DNA of 64,000 nt, from the NCBI RefSeq assembly GCF_047948215.1, contig NC_134455.1, positions 154,858,575-154,922,574 on the forward strand. The letters run 5' to 3'. Below, piece by piece: positions 26,501 through 41,500 of the stretch; within the stretch, counting starts at the first letter, position 1; each line of letters starts with the position of its first letter. The translations under genes and the position numbers were made by a program. The notes under the pieces were generated by a model. The model was not told the DNA's origin, did not search any database, and worked only from the letters and a program-made list of their open reading frames with translations. This DNA comes from Lycorma delicatula. Lineage: Eukaryota; Arthropoda; Insecta; Hemiptera; Fulgoridae.

Positions 26501-29500
26501 CTACATGCTTCATTTAGTTTCATCCTGTTTTGTTTATCGGAATCAATATTTGTGAGAAACGTAATGGTTCTTTTGGTAGAAGATTGCATTTTTCTCGTTG
26601 AACATGTCTTTTTTAAAGATGAAAGTGTACTGATTTAGTGAAACACAAGTTTTCCGAAAAGTTTCCAAATACTCCTGTTCCTCACTACAATACAGCTTGA
26701 GCTCTTATTGAAACATTTCGGGCAACAAGCTCTTGTTGAAGATGCTGATCGAAGTGCAAGATCACCTAAACTAAACAAACAGAAGCTGCTTGGTATTTCG
26801 GATGCTATGACCAAAATTAGAATTCATCAAAGTCAATGTGTAAGTTAGCACAGCAGCAAGATATCGGACTTGCTACCACATGTAAGGTTGTAAGAAAAGA
26901 ACTGAAACTTTTCCCCTACAAAGTAATGACATGTGTTCAAGAACTGAAACCTGCAAAACATGCCAAAAGACTAAATATAAACTATTCCAGTTATTGCAAT
27001 GTCCATTTCTATAAAATAATGAAATAAAAATAAAAAAGTAATAATTAAGAAAGTTTTGTCACTACACTTCCATATTTCCAGTGCATAGCAACTTTCCCAA
27101 TGCACTATATTGGGAATATGGAAATGGAATTTTGCAGCGTATGAAAAGTTCCATGTCTGATTGTAATTTGAATATGAAACCCCCAGATGAAAGACAAGAA
27201 GCTATCACTTATCCACAGAGATCTGTGAGATCTTATAGAATAAACTGCTTTTTAAGATAACACAATAAAAAAAATTTCTTTTGGAGTATTGTGAGATTAT
27301 AAAAAAAATAATTAAAAACATAATTATCTAATACAATATCTATAAATAACCAGTTATTTTAGTCACGTACATAAAATTTAACAGTTTATAGTGTATGGAT
27401 TTTAATACTTGATGACACTGACCAAAATCTGGAAGAACCTGCAAAATTGACACTACCTTAATAAAATTTTATATAAAAAAAGCTACTGAAGAGTAACTTT
27501 AGCTTTAAAAAAGATTTAAAAAAATACAAGTAAAATAATAAAACGTATAATTAAATTATCTACCATGATAAATAACAACAAAGTCTCTACTGTAATTTAA
27601 AAATAGGTTCATAGACTAAAACATTTTCATTTTAAATAGAGATATTGACTGGTTAACCATTGTTATGCATACAAAAAAAAAACCTATAACAAACTAATTA
27701 AATTAAAAAAAATCAACTAGAAGAAAACAACAAATGAGTAATTACATAATAATGGGCAATGTTTGATAAAATTATAACAAATGAGTACTATTACACAGAT
27801 GCCAGAAATCAATTTTCTAAAAAAAATCTGATGTGCACACTATATGACTTCCTTGAACAGCTATTAAATTACATATACACATTTCTTTAAAATGTAAAGT
27901 ATGTAAAATTTTATTTCATTAATAACTTCAGATATTTTTTCTTTTTTTTTTGTTATTGAATTATTATTCATTGTAAAACATTTTCTATAATGAGAGGTTA
28001 ATAATAATTAATAAATCAATATATTTAAATTAAAAAGGAAGAAGTTTAAAAAAAAGGATATGAAGTCTGATTCAAACCGATATGCCGTCCCCTAAGATCC
28101 AAATATTTCATTAATTATTAAAATTTTATTTGGCTATAACTCTGGCAAACTCCAAATTTCTTTGGATTTTGGGCTTTTTTGGACACTTTTGGTTGTCGAT
28201 TGCAATCAAAAGGGGAGGCACACAACTAGATGTTACAACAACCCTAAATCCAAAATTTCAACTTCCTATGACTAATTGTTTCTGATTTATGCAAGATGTA
28301 CATGTGTATGTATTTACATACAGATGTCACACCAAAACTAGTCAAAATGGATATTTCCATTTTCCTCGTACTTCGTACATGGAAGTAAAAATCAGTTTTG
28401 TTGTAAATCATACAAAACATATGTTCCTTTTATATAGCATTCAATAAACTATGTTTTTCACACACATTGGGGAAGAAAATAAAAATACAAGGTTATTAAA
28501 TAAGCTATTAAATATAATCAATTTTTTAAACATTGGAGAAATCAAACAACAAACAACAAACAAATATCACAACATTAAATAGTGGTCAAAACTTGAGGTA
28601 GCTTAAAAATGAAATATGTCACATAAAATTGTTACATAAACCATTTTATCAATTTATTAAAGATAAATTTATAGGCAATCTTACACCTTTAGGAATAAAA
28701 CCAGTCAGGATTCTACTGCTTGGATTTCTTTTCCTTTCTACTTTTTTTTTAACAAAAGTCAAAAATATTTACATGTAAAGAAAATGTAAGATACAGCACA
28801 ATAAAACTATGCTATAAAAATCATACATACCTTTCACTACTCAACTTTCCAACATTCCGGCAATGATTGGCAGTCTTTCCACGAAATATGACTCTTTCAG
28901 GACTAAAAAAACTAGCAGATCTTTTTAACAAACTATCATTTGTTCTGTTAGCATTTGAACTTATGTAATAAACAGTTTTTGAGATATCCTTTTCTTTTTT
29001 TCTAACAGGAATACCAAATTCTAAAAAAAAAACATGTGGAAATAATACTTTTTAAAAAACATTTATTAACTGCATTATATATAAGACATTTGTCAAGTTA
29101 TTTACCTAGATATCTGAAGTGAATTTATCCAAAAATATATTCATTATTAGTCTTTTGCATTATTTAGTTGAATTGTAGTTTTGATTACTATGTTACTAAT
29201 ACAATGTTTCTCAACCTATGGGGTACGCTAGGGAGCATGCAATATTGAAAAGAAAATATTATTAAAAAATTTATTAATTTACTGAAAGTAAAGCAAAACA
29301 AAATACATTCTGACATAATAAATAATAAAACACACATTTACACTGATGTACACTTATAAATAGGATTGTATCAGTACTGCACTATGTATTTAATAATTAA
29401 CTTAGCAAAACTAAATGAAAAACATGTTTAATAATTCACTTCGAATTCGTTTTCTACATTTAGCCGAGATCTATATTTGTCTTCAAAGCAGCCACCACAG

Positions 29501-32500
29501 AAAATCCAGTTTTGCAAAGGTAGCATGTTGAAAATGGTAAGTGTATGAACTGCACTTGTTTTCAGTGCAGAAAACTCATCCATCCCTGCCCAAAATTCAA
29601 AGAGTGATTTATTACTAAACTATCTTTTGATTTCGCTACTTACTGTGAAGTCTATTAGGATTTCTTCCTTGGCAGATGAAAGGCCTTCAGGAATACTTTG
29701 AAATGGATTGCTAACCCACTCGTAAGTTCCTACAAGTTGTCGTCAGCAAGAAAATACTTTGCCAGCGTGACTAAATGATTTTCAATGGTTATAAAAACAA
29801 CTTTCACATGTTGTTCCTCAACCTTTCAAGTTTTAACACATTTATCCACATTTGCAAACACTTCTAGGTTTTTTTTGCTTTAAATTACTGCTCCAAAATT
29901 CTAATTTTCTACAAAATGCATTAACTTTACTACTCGTATCAACATATGTGTATTTGCTCCATGGAGTTAAAGATTAAAGGTATTTAATTTCTAAATTCCA
30001 TTACAAATAAACTATCTCAAAACTTCTCAGCTTCTGGTTAGTTTTCTTCTAGAAAAATGGCAATTTCATCTTTTAATTCATAATCAGGGAGCAAAAATAT
30101 TATATCATCAATTTAATGAGCAACAGTATCATTTGATAGAGATATGGACTGCAATTGTTTGCCAAAATTATCTCCAAACATAGTTTCTACAATCTCAATT
30201 GCAGTTGACAAAATAAGCTCTTTACCAATGGTGTGAGGCTTACTACAACTTACATCTGGCTATTTTATATGAAATTTTGTAAGAGAAAAGTAAAGCTATT
30301 TCATTTACAAAGCTTTTTTTAAAAATGATATTTGCTTTTCATATGATTTTAATTTAAATTCAAAGAATTCTCAGGGTTTGTTAACGTACTCACTATGAAG
30401 TGTTTCCAAATGTCATTTAAGTTTATTCGGTTTCATGCTATCTGCTGCCAAAAGTTTTGAGCAAATGACATACAGGGGCCTTTCTTCTTCATTTACTTCA
30501 GTGCTGGTAAACCCAAAATTTAAGTATTCTTGAGAACATTCTGTTGATTTTATTTTCAGAACCACACTCATCTGTGTATTTTTTGATGCTTCACTATCGT
30601 CTAATGCTCACTTATGTCCACTTAAACATTTAACCATAATTCTGTATAAATCTACTGCCATGAATATTTAATAACGTGAAATACAATTAACAGGCAAATT
30701 ACAACATACACATCATGATAGATTTGATAGCGATTGAAGGATTGACTTGATTGAGACTGGGTGGAATTGAATGAGGTGCAGCATTTATACATTTTTACGC
30801 AGATGATCGTGCAATGTTCCAGAATGTTCAAGATAAATTGGAACTTCTTGCGAAGCCACGATAATGTTTGATATGGTGGATGTATGACAGAGAGCAATAG
30901 AGAGGCAACAATTCTGGTTTTGTCAATGCAGTGGATCAGTGTTGCCAAATATCAATAAATTTACTTATTCTTGGTAATTTGTAAGGTTTGTAATTAAGGT
31001 TGTGGTGTAACTTTAGCGTCAAAATACTCAAAATACATTTTTACTGTACAATAACAATGAGTATTGTTATTGTATTAGAGGGGGTGCGATGAAAATTATG
31101 ATTGATTGCACTAATATAAGATTAAAAAACTACACAGAAATATGTAGAATAAAATATTAGCTATTTATGACTCTCTTTGACATTAAATAAATTATAATTA
31201 GCAGTAATATCATTGCACATCACAGTGCTCTGATAGCAGAAGAGGAAAGAGTAGTAGCTTAATCATATTATACGCTATACTTAAAATATTGAAACTACTT
31301 TGGAGCACACCAATAAAAGTTTAACTAAACATGTGATTGATTACCTAGCAGAGAAATAATCAGCTGAATGTTATCCCTTACCTCACTGAAACTTGTTCAG
31401 GTGACAAAAAAATTTATTGCAGATCATTGAAATAGAATCTTCTAAATAATAATATCAAAATAATTTATTTTTATACATGAAAACTTGAGCTTACATTTCA
31501 ACAGCATATTTTTTGTATAAATAATTGCTTAAAGAGGTTAAATTTATTCTCCAAACCTGTTTCTGATAATTTTACATTTTAGGCATTGTGGATTACACAA
31601 ATTTTATAATAAATTTTTATTTTTAACTCATTATTCATTTCAGACTGACTTCATTTCATTATTTACATAAAACTTCTGTAAGACATGCAATTCAGAAAAA
31701 AAGTTTCTTTTAATACTTTCAGAAAATTTATTTAGTAAATAAAAATGATAATTGGTTTTTTCTGAATTTTTCAAGTTAATAATTTTAAAACTACCTGGGT
31801 CCACAAATTAGTAATTAAAATAAAATAACATACTATAAAATAAAAAGTATAATAAGTTGATAAAAGTATAATAACTTCCTTTTCTTAATTGGATCCAATC
31901 TTGTTTTATAGAATATAATATCTAAATTTCTAATTTCCCTTACATAAAACAAACTACCCACATACCTTTGAAAAAAAGATGCTTACAAGTAAATATTAGT
32001 ATTAATTATAACAGTAATATTGTTTTATTTTAAAGTTATTACAAAGTTTATTTATATAAGAAAATAATTCATCACTAAATGAAAAACAAGTTGCTATTTA
32101 TAACTTACCAGTAGCTAAACCTTGAAGAGAGCTCATTTCAGTCCTTAATTTAAGAAAAAACTTATGATGGAGAGAAGCCAAATGAAACACAGAATAGCTT
32201 CTGGAAGAAAGTTATCAATAATAAATAAGATTATTAAAATCAAATCAATACTACAGTCAAATTTAACAATTAATGAACAATAGATAAATACTGTAACTGT
32301 AACCTGGTCAACCATCTCAAAATCAATTTTTGATTTTCTTCCAACATATTCAAATAACACAGTTTTTAAAGGAGAGGTTAAACAATTTAATTCTACTGTA
32401 TGTGAATTAATTTCCTTAATATCATATTTTTGTCCTATATTCTTCTATTTCCTTTACTGTTGTGCTGTGACCAATATGTTTTGAAAATTTTATTGTTAGA

Positions 32501-35500
32501 ATAAAATTTTCAAAACCACTTCAGCTACACTGCAGCACAATTCATTTCTGCTCTTTTTGAATTTTATTATCCACAAGTTACTCAACAAGTTTTTAAAAAT
32601 TATTTTTAACTATTAAAAGTTAAATTTAATTTTTTTATTTATTTCTACAGTAGATCTATTTTAAGGGAAAATTCAGGCAATATTTTTGTATTTGTTCTTG
32701 TTGGATCCATTTTCTTGGACACTACTATTTCCCTAAATAATATGTTAATATTTTCTTACACACTATAAATGTTCAACTTTTTTCTCCTAAAGATCGAATT
32801 TTATGTTTGAAAAATGAAATCTCAATAATAGTAATTTGATATAAGTAATTTATAACTGAAAAAAGTTGTTTACAGCATAACTTAGATTTAAAAAAAAATT
32901 AACATCTATGGTGAACAATATGATGTATATCCATCCGATCATTTATACTTAGTACATGTATTTATTTACACTACAATAAATAAATCATACTTACAGATTA
33001 TTTCTATGACAAACTCACCCATCCTAGAAACATAAAAAAAAATAATAATAATGTTCCAGACAGAAAAGGATAACCTAACTTTCAAAACAACCTGTTATAG
33101 ATATAGATGTTTTTATAAATATTATTTTTAAAAATCCCTTCATTATCTCATCACATTATTTTAAAATTAAATCTGACATGTACAAAAATTATAAATCATT
33201 CAGAAAAAATCTGATGATGCCTGAATATTTTGAGTACTTTTTAAAAATATTATAAAACTATTTCCACTTACATAATTTATATTAAAAAGTTAGGTCATCT
33301 TTTTCTATCAGGGACATTTTTATTTATTTTTTTATTAGGATTAGTGAGTTTTTTTATACAAATAATTTTATTTATTTATTTTAAGAAAGATGATTCTTTT
33401 TGTAGATTATTACACTCTCTCCTGACTTGCTCAGAAAACATTTATCTACTTTTTATTGGAGATCTGGTTAGTGCATGATGGTGATCTTGCCTTGTCTTTA
33501 ATGACCTACCAAATTTAATTTTTATTGTTACAGGAGATAATTAATTAACAAATAAATACTAAAACTAATGTAATATTTAAAAAAAACTTAAAATTGTTAA
33601 AATAAAGAATCAGAAGAATTAGTTTCAAGAAATTGTATAACCATTAAAGCAAGAAGATCAAAGCAGAAGAAGGTCATGACAGTAGGGATGAGCAGTGGGA
33701 GGAGCTTACAATAATTATTTATTCAATGATTCCAACGCAAGAAGATTCAGAGTTAAAAGTAATTTTGGGAATGGAGGTATTCCAAAATGCATTAACTACA
33801 GATGTTAGAGTGACAATGCTAGTAACGGCAGAAAATAACTCAAATCCTAGTGGTAATATTAAATATTGTAAATATTACTACAAGACATTTCTCCTTTGCT
33901 TTTCGTGTTACTCTTCTTAATCAGATAAATGATTATTTTATTGTGGTCAATATATAATAATACATTAAACAGATCATTCAGGAATAGGTAGATAAGAGGT
34001 CTGTAAGTAAAGTAATGAGACTGGAAAAACTTTTTATTTAAAATCCAATTATACATGGACTCTTATCACCTTCAAAATAGTTCCCTTGGGAAGCCATGCA
34101 ATGCTTCAAACAGTTTTTCCACCCTTCGTACCAGTGTTGGAACTCAGAAATTGGAATATCCTTCACATGGTTGGTTACATTTTTTTATATTTTTTCTACT
34201 GCTCCAAAATGGTGTCCTTTGAGGTGTTTTTTTAAAGTCGGGAACAGGAAAAAGTCGTAGGGACTCAAGTTGCTGAAAAAGGTGGCTGAGGAATTACAGG
34301 AATGTTTTTCTTTCCCAAAAACTCATTAATTGAGAGTGCAGTGTGACAAGGTGCACTGTCATAATGCAGCATTCAGTTTTCTTTGGTGGCTGGTCTCATG
34401 CACTGTTTTCCACAGTCTTTACAGTCTGTCCTGTAGGCAAAAATTCCTTATGGACAATGCCATTACTATCAAAGAAACAAATTAGCATGGTTTTAATTTG
34501 ATCATTTTTACTTTTTTGAGACGTGGTGAGTTTGAAGTGTGCCACTCCTTGCTCTGGCATTTTGTTTCTGGGTCGTACTCAAATATCCAAGATTCATCAC
34601 CAGTAATAATATTTTTTTTTTAGAAAATCAGGATCAGTTTTAATTCGCCCTAGAAGATCAGGGCACACTTCCACTCTGTTGTTTTTATGTTCAGCAATGA
34701 AGTTTTTTGGGACGAGTTTTGCACAAACTTTTTTCATGTCCAATTCGTTAGTCAAAATTTAATGGACTGCGGTATGGTTCAAATTCAATTGTTCAGCAAT
34801 TATTCTGACAGTTAATCACTGTTCAAACCATATCAAATCTCTGATTCGCTAAACACTGTTATCACTTTTTGATGTTAATGGTTTTTCTGAGCGTAGATCA
34901 TCTACAACTGATTCCTGACCACCTGAAAATGCTTTAAACAACCTAAAAACTTGAGCTCGTGACAGAGTGTCATCTCCATATGCACCTTTTCAATTTTTAA
35001 AAAGTTCAGTAAATTCCCACCGAGTTTAACACAAAACCTCATTGCACAATGTTGCTCATAATTAGTATCACTCATTTTTGTAACACACAACAAAAACTCG
35101 TTTCATGAAAAGTCTGTTTATGTCTCATGTGGTAACAATACTATTAGGTATTTGTTAATATTTAATAAAAAACCAGTTGTTCATATAACCACATGTTTAC
35201 TAATAACTTTAGTGTTGCCACTTTGGTTAACAAAAAAACTAATCTCATTACTTTATTTACAGACCTCATATGCTAATCCATGGATAGAAACAACTGCCTT
35301 GCACTGCCTAAATGAATCAAGGAAAACCATGGTAAAACCTTGATCAGAGTAAAATCATAAAATACATTATTAATATAAAAAAAATGGATGTTGCCAAATT
35401 CCATATTAAATAAATCAGCTCCATGGATTTGTATTATAATGTTTTGTTTAACTTTAATACAATAAAAACCATCCTTTAAGTTTTTGTATTTTGAGAAGGT

Positions 35501-38500
35501 TCTTTTTACAACAGTTTATATTTATATTATTTCTTGTATTAAATAAACAAAAGGACAACATATAATGATGATCTTATATCAATTCAACTATATAACTGAT
35601 GTATTACAATAACGTGATAATTTATTAAACATAAGGCTTATATGTATATGTAATTAATAGATACATCACACTAGAAGAATACTTACTTATTACTGTCCAT
35701 TTTAAATTTTAATTTTACTGATTTTCCTTGAGGGATAAGTTCAAAATTCTGCTTAGAGTAGCAAAGTTTTTTTATATTATTCCAAAGGAACATTTGAGAA
35801 AGAGGAAGTGTTGGAAGACGAAGAGAATTTGAACCACAACAATGTTTTGGACAAACTGAAATTCCTTTCCCACTGATACCTAACCAAACTTCTGTATTTG
35901 ATCCTTCTCTTCCTGAAGCCAACTGAAAATACAAACTTTTATTATAAATACAACTTTCCAATTTGCAAACATATAATAGCTTGTCTCCAACAATTCTACT
36001 GAATTATTTTTTCTCTATATGGTTTATTATATAACTTCAATATTTTATCTGAAATATAATATGCTTCTATACATTTTTATCCAGATATTACAATAGTAAA
36101 TTAAAATGGATTTTACAATAACTTAATATTAATTATACATAGTAAGGTAATTATTTTATTTTTTTACCAGAAATTTATTTTAAAAAAATAAATAACTGGT
36201 AAAAGTTTAAAAAAAGGATCTGAACAAAGAATTAAACAATTAAATAAAAGCAGTATATGAGATAAAAACAAAAGATAACATAAAAAAACAAAGAAGTAGA
36301 AAACAAATATATTAAATTATTGTAAAATCCTTTTTAATTTACAGTTATAATTTATGAATAAAAGTGTATAGAAGCATATTGTATTTCAAATAAAACTTTG
36401 AACGTGTATATAATAGACCATACAGAGAAAAAAAGTTCAATAATTGTTGAAAAGAAGCTACTGTTGGAGGTCATATCTAATTATACTGAACTCTTTATTA
36501 CAGTATGAAAGCAAATGTTAATTATAAGTAAATGATAATTGTATTAAAGATAATTACATGCATAAGAATTAATTTTCCCACTAATTGTTTTATTTTTTCC
36601 TCCATGTTTAGTACTGTCACAGAGATTTATGCTTATCAGAACATTTTCTAGAAATTAAATTAATAATATAGTTAAAATATTAAAATAATATTCATATTAA
36701 TGTTAAACATAAAGTAATCCAAGTATATCACATAAACTTTCATTAATTATGTTGTTATTTTAATTTCCACAAAATCTTCTGTTGGAGCTGAGATATCTGT
36801 GAAAATTGTAGAAAAAGATAAAACATCAAATGGAGAATTTAATTTTTGTAACTTATACATTTATATTCTGCTGCTCGGATGCAATTTACTTTATACAAAG
36901 GAAACACATTTATTACAACATGTGACAATAAAGTTATGTTTGCAGATATGTAATTTTTATAACGTACCGAGTGTAAAATGAATAAACCTAATAATTTCAG
37001 GAAGTGATATGGGTCTTTAAGATAAGAAAAAATATCCTATAAACATAAATCCAAAAATAAATTTTTAATCTATCTTTAGATTTAACAAAAATTCATAACT
37101 TAATGTTAAATTCATAACTTAATATTAATGTTCTATTAAAATATCCTACTAAAATTCAGTTTAAATCTTTAAGCAAATTTGTTTACTAAATATATAAATT
37201 TAGGTTATTAAAATTATAAAATGTTGCTATTTCACCTTAATTACTTGTTAGCTATTAAATCAGTTTTTCAATAGGTGATATCTGAGATGCATAATTCTGA
37301 ACAAAATGACATTTTACTAATTCAAGTATGATTTTTGTTAAGAGTTGTAGCAAAAATTACACTGGTCAACAAAATTTAATTTTTTGTTTGTTAAATGAGA
37401 GTGAATGGCTGATTCTTATAGTATTTTTAATGCTGATTTCATATATGTTAATAGATTTTTTCTATCAAGCTCAGTTTTTTGTAATTGAAATTTCTTTTGA
37501 AACAAAAAATGTATGATGAACGTAATATGAAAATACATTATATGCATTTTATACTCAAACTAAAACCTATTTCTTTTGGATTTTCTGCTGAAATTTGCTG
37601 AATGTTAATCCCTGTTTAGATTTTAACAGTAGTCATCTAACATTTTTGGGTTCCATTTACCCTGGTAACATGTTTCCATTGTAGATATCTCTTGGTGAGA
37701 GCATTCTCCATGTTCATCACTGACAGTGCCGATATTTTTAGGAAAAATCCATATGTGAATATAAGAAATGGATTTTGATTGAACAAATTACACCAAAGTT
37801 CTTTGTAGTTTTGAAGGAGTTAAGTCACAAGTTCTCTGTAATTACTGACCTTATGGTTTCCTAGGAAGTTGTTTACCGCATTTTGAAATGATTTCCGTGC
37901 AGCAACCTCCAAGTCAATCAAACATTCCTCAAACACCAGATCACTCATTAGTTTTCTTGTTTGTGGTCCAACAAATATACTTTCCTTTATTTTAACATTG
38001 CTTATAATAGGGAATTTATTTTTTAGAAACTGAGACCCTGCACCATTACAATCCATTGCTTTAAAAAAACATTTTGAATAAACCTAGCTTAATGTGTAGT
38101 GGTGAGAGATAAACTTTTTCTGATTTTACTAATGCCTGACTAACAACATTATTTTCTCCTACAGTCAGTACCTACCTCTTTGGCCACTACTCTTTTATGT
38201 AATGGCGTTTCCTATCCCTGCTGTCCCACTTGCACAAAAAGTAACAGCATTTAGTATATCCCAGTTGGAGTCCAAGTAAAAGCACTGTTACTTTCAGATT
38301 TCCACAAATATGCCATAAACATTTCTCATACTGAATCCTGCTCAACACAAGTTTAATATTTTCATAAGATTCCTTCATGTGAACAGTGTATGTTAATGAT
38401 ATTGATGGGAATTTATTTCCAATGTGAAGTAGAACAGCTTTTAAACTACGCTTAGATGAGTCAAATAAAAGGCCATCATTTGTCAGGACGGTGCACTTGT

Positions 38501-41500
38501 CCCAAAGCTTCTAGCAAAGAATCCACGTAATTACAAAATACTTTTGTACTGAGGGAAGAAATTTTCAGATTCTGACTGTTGATTCTGTCACGGAAAGCAC
38601 TTTTAAGGTTTGGTTGTAAAAGATGCCAAATTCTTTCAGTTTTGATGCCAGTATTTCTTGCTTGATTTTTTTGATACGGACCACCAAATCATTTAATTCT
38701 GACTGATTACTTAAATGGGGTTCAGTATATCAATTTTATAAAAAGTCTGGATATCTTTCTTCATTGCCTGATAAGTCAGCAAAGATTCAACATTTTCATC
38801 TTCATCTGTTCCATATTTCTGGTGGTACTGGAATTGGAAGCTCTTGGTTATGTAGCACTGGCCACATGGCAGAGGGAATATCAGGGTATTTAACAGTACA
38901 TCTAGTTTTAGCTTTTATCCCAGATATTTTTATTACACAATAATAACAATGTGGTGTGATCCTTCGGTTCTCTCCAAACCACTGGAATTGCAAATAGCAT
39001 GTGACAAGATCCATTTAGCCAATCAGTCAACAATGTTACACAAGAAGCACAGCAAATATAAGTAGCCCAAGATTTGTCCTGATCACCTAATTTACATCCA
39101 AAATACACTTCATGCAACTTTTTTATCAGTGGAGTTATATTTATTTTCTGTGATTTCAATGTTACCTCACTACAAATGTAGCAGAAATTGTTTGGATGAT
39201 TAATGCAACTGCAAGGCATTGTTAATAAATTACAATAACTAGCATTGTTTAAAAAGAAACACTTTATAAACACACTAATTTAATAAACATTCACTCTACT
39301 AAACAACATATACCTGCACAAATGAAAGCCAGCCACTAAACTGAATGTTGCACACGTGAGAACTCACCCACACTTGAATGAAAGATTTAAAATAATTCTC
39401 TAGTCTGTATGACAGTTTATAAGTAAATGCAATAACGACAGAAGTAACTAATGAGTGGATGATATGTTTATAGAAAGATGAAACTAGTAAGTATAAGACA
39501 CATTCTTGTTCATTTTATTTAGTGTAAAAATTTAGTCATGATGACTAATGTCTAACAAATCGACGTGACAGTAATTAAGGGACTGTAATAAATAAACAAA
39601 AGCTATTTAGTTGATACATAATATAATAAAATATGTTAACAAAATTCTATGCCTATGGAGTTCTTGCATGATACTAACTGAAAATAAGAATCGTAGTTAC
39701 AAAAAATCTAAGCCTGATAAAATAATTCTGATTTCATATTTGAAATCAGTATGAATAATACTATAAGAATCAGTTATTTATTCTCATTTAACAAAATCAT
39801 TGTTGATCAAAATTTTATAGTGTCAATATTCCAGTTCTGAAACGAATAAGTTACAATGAATTCTCAGCATGTTTTCATTTCCCTTACCCATTTTGAAATT
39901 GAAGCAATGACACAGCATAATAATTTTTACTTCAACTTTGTTTTTTAACATTTTTCAGAATACAGTATTTCAAATCTTACTGATTATAACGAACTAAGAG
40001 GATTAATGATTCAAAAATTGAAATAGTAGTTTTGAAAACTGAAAAAAAAGAAGATTTTTATAAAATGTTTAGATTTCGATGAGCTGAATTTTAATAGATA
40101 TTTCAATTGGTTCATGAAATATTAATTGCTATTTAAAAGAATATAAAAGATAAAACAGAAAATTAAACATTTTTTGGAAATATAGTAATAAATGCTCTGA
40201 ACGCTTTTTAACATTACGATGTTAATTCATGTTACAACCTGTATATCTTACAATATTAGGGGATTAACTATATCTATATTTATGCAGTTTGTGATAAATT
40301 ATAGTAAAATTGAATTCTTTTATTAAAATGAGTACTTGACCACAAAGAAAAATTAAAATTTTATTATTTCACCAATCAGGATATATTTATGGTTCTGAAG
40401 AGAACTTTCATAGTAGTTAAGCAATACATTTTCTAATAAAAGAATGAAGAAATTGAAATAAAAGCAACATTAAAGATAGTAATTAGCAAATCTGCAATAT
40501 TAATGAGAAAAATTAGCAACACAATCAGCAAACAAATACAACAGACTTGGAATATATAAGAACTGTTTCTTTCAGTTGAACAATTTTCCATATTGGGCAA
40601 AAGGAAGTAGCTTCGAACAAATAAACAATAAATATCATAAGAGCCCTCCAAAGAAATATAGACCCAAATACCTCTTATGTTCATGGCATATCACAAATTC
40701 ACAGCCATGAACAATATCTTGATATTATAAAAAAAACAAAAAAAGAACCAAATAAAATTAAACTTTCAAAACAAAAACCATCAGCTGACACTAGAATAAA
40801 AATGATCAATTAGCAACACAAATTACAGATGATTGCAACATATGCAACTCAAAACATAAAATATGTTTTCAAAATCTTATATTAAATAAATTTTTTTTCT
40901 GATAGCCATTAAGAAATCAATTCCTTTAAATAATTAAATATTACTGAACAGAAAATGAATCAATACAATAAAAACGGAAAGGGAGTAATGATTAGCATCA
41001 GACTTTTTAACTTTTCTCCAAGATAACAACTTTAACAAAGGTCAGATCAAGCCTCCATGAGGTGTGCCTGGATATCCGGAACAAATAGAGGAAATCTGTC
41101 TGGTGAAGTGAATCTAAATAAACTTCACAACTTCATATATCAAGTCATGCCCCACCATAACCTTACTAGATCACATCTGGAGTTGTAACTCAGGACATAG
41201 TCCCACCACAGATGACCCCTTGACAGTCAACCATGAAAGGTCTTTTATGAAATAATCTAACAGCTGAACCAAGCAACACCAGAGAGATCAGAGATGGCAG
41301 CATTCAGATATGATGGGTTGCCACTTAGAAGATAATATGCAATCAGAAGCATTGGAATGCCCTAACAATGCACGCATGAACAAGAACAATACAATCCAAA
41401 ATCAAACCAAAGCAAATCACCTACATTTTCACACACAATATAAAATCTCAAGCAGACTGGTACACTAAAATTAATAACCGACCTAATGGATCAACACAAA

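Noticed and set aside
32145..32360. 71-codon minus-strand ORF over the F3 exon
   Set aside because: Its frame differs from the one required by both neighbouring exons; only the alternative frame yields HLASLHHKFFLKLR.
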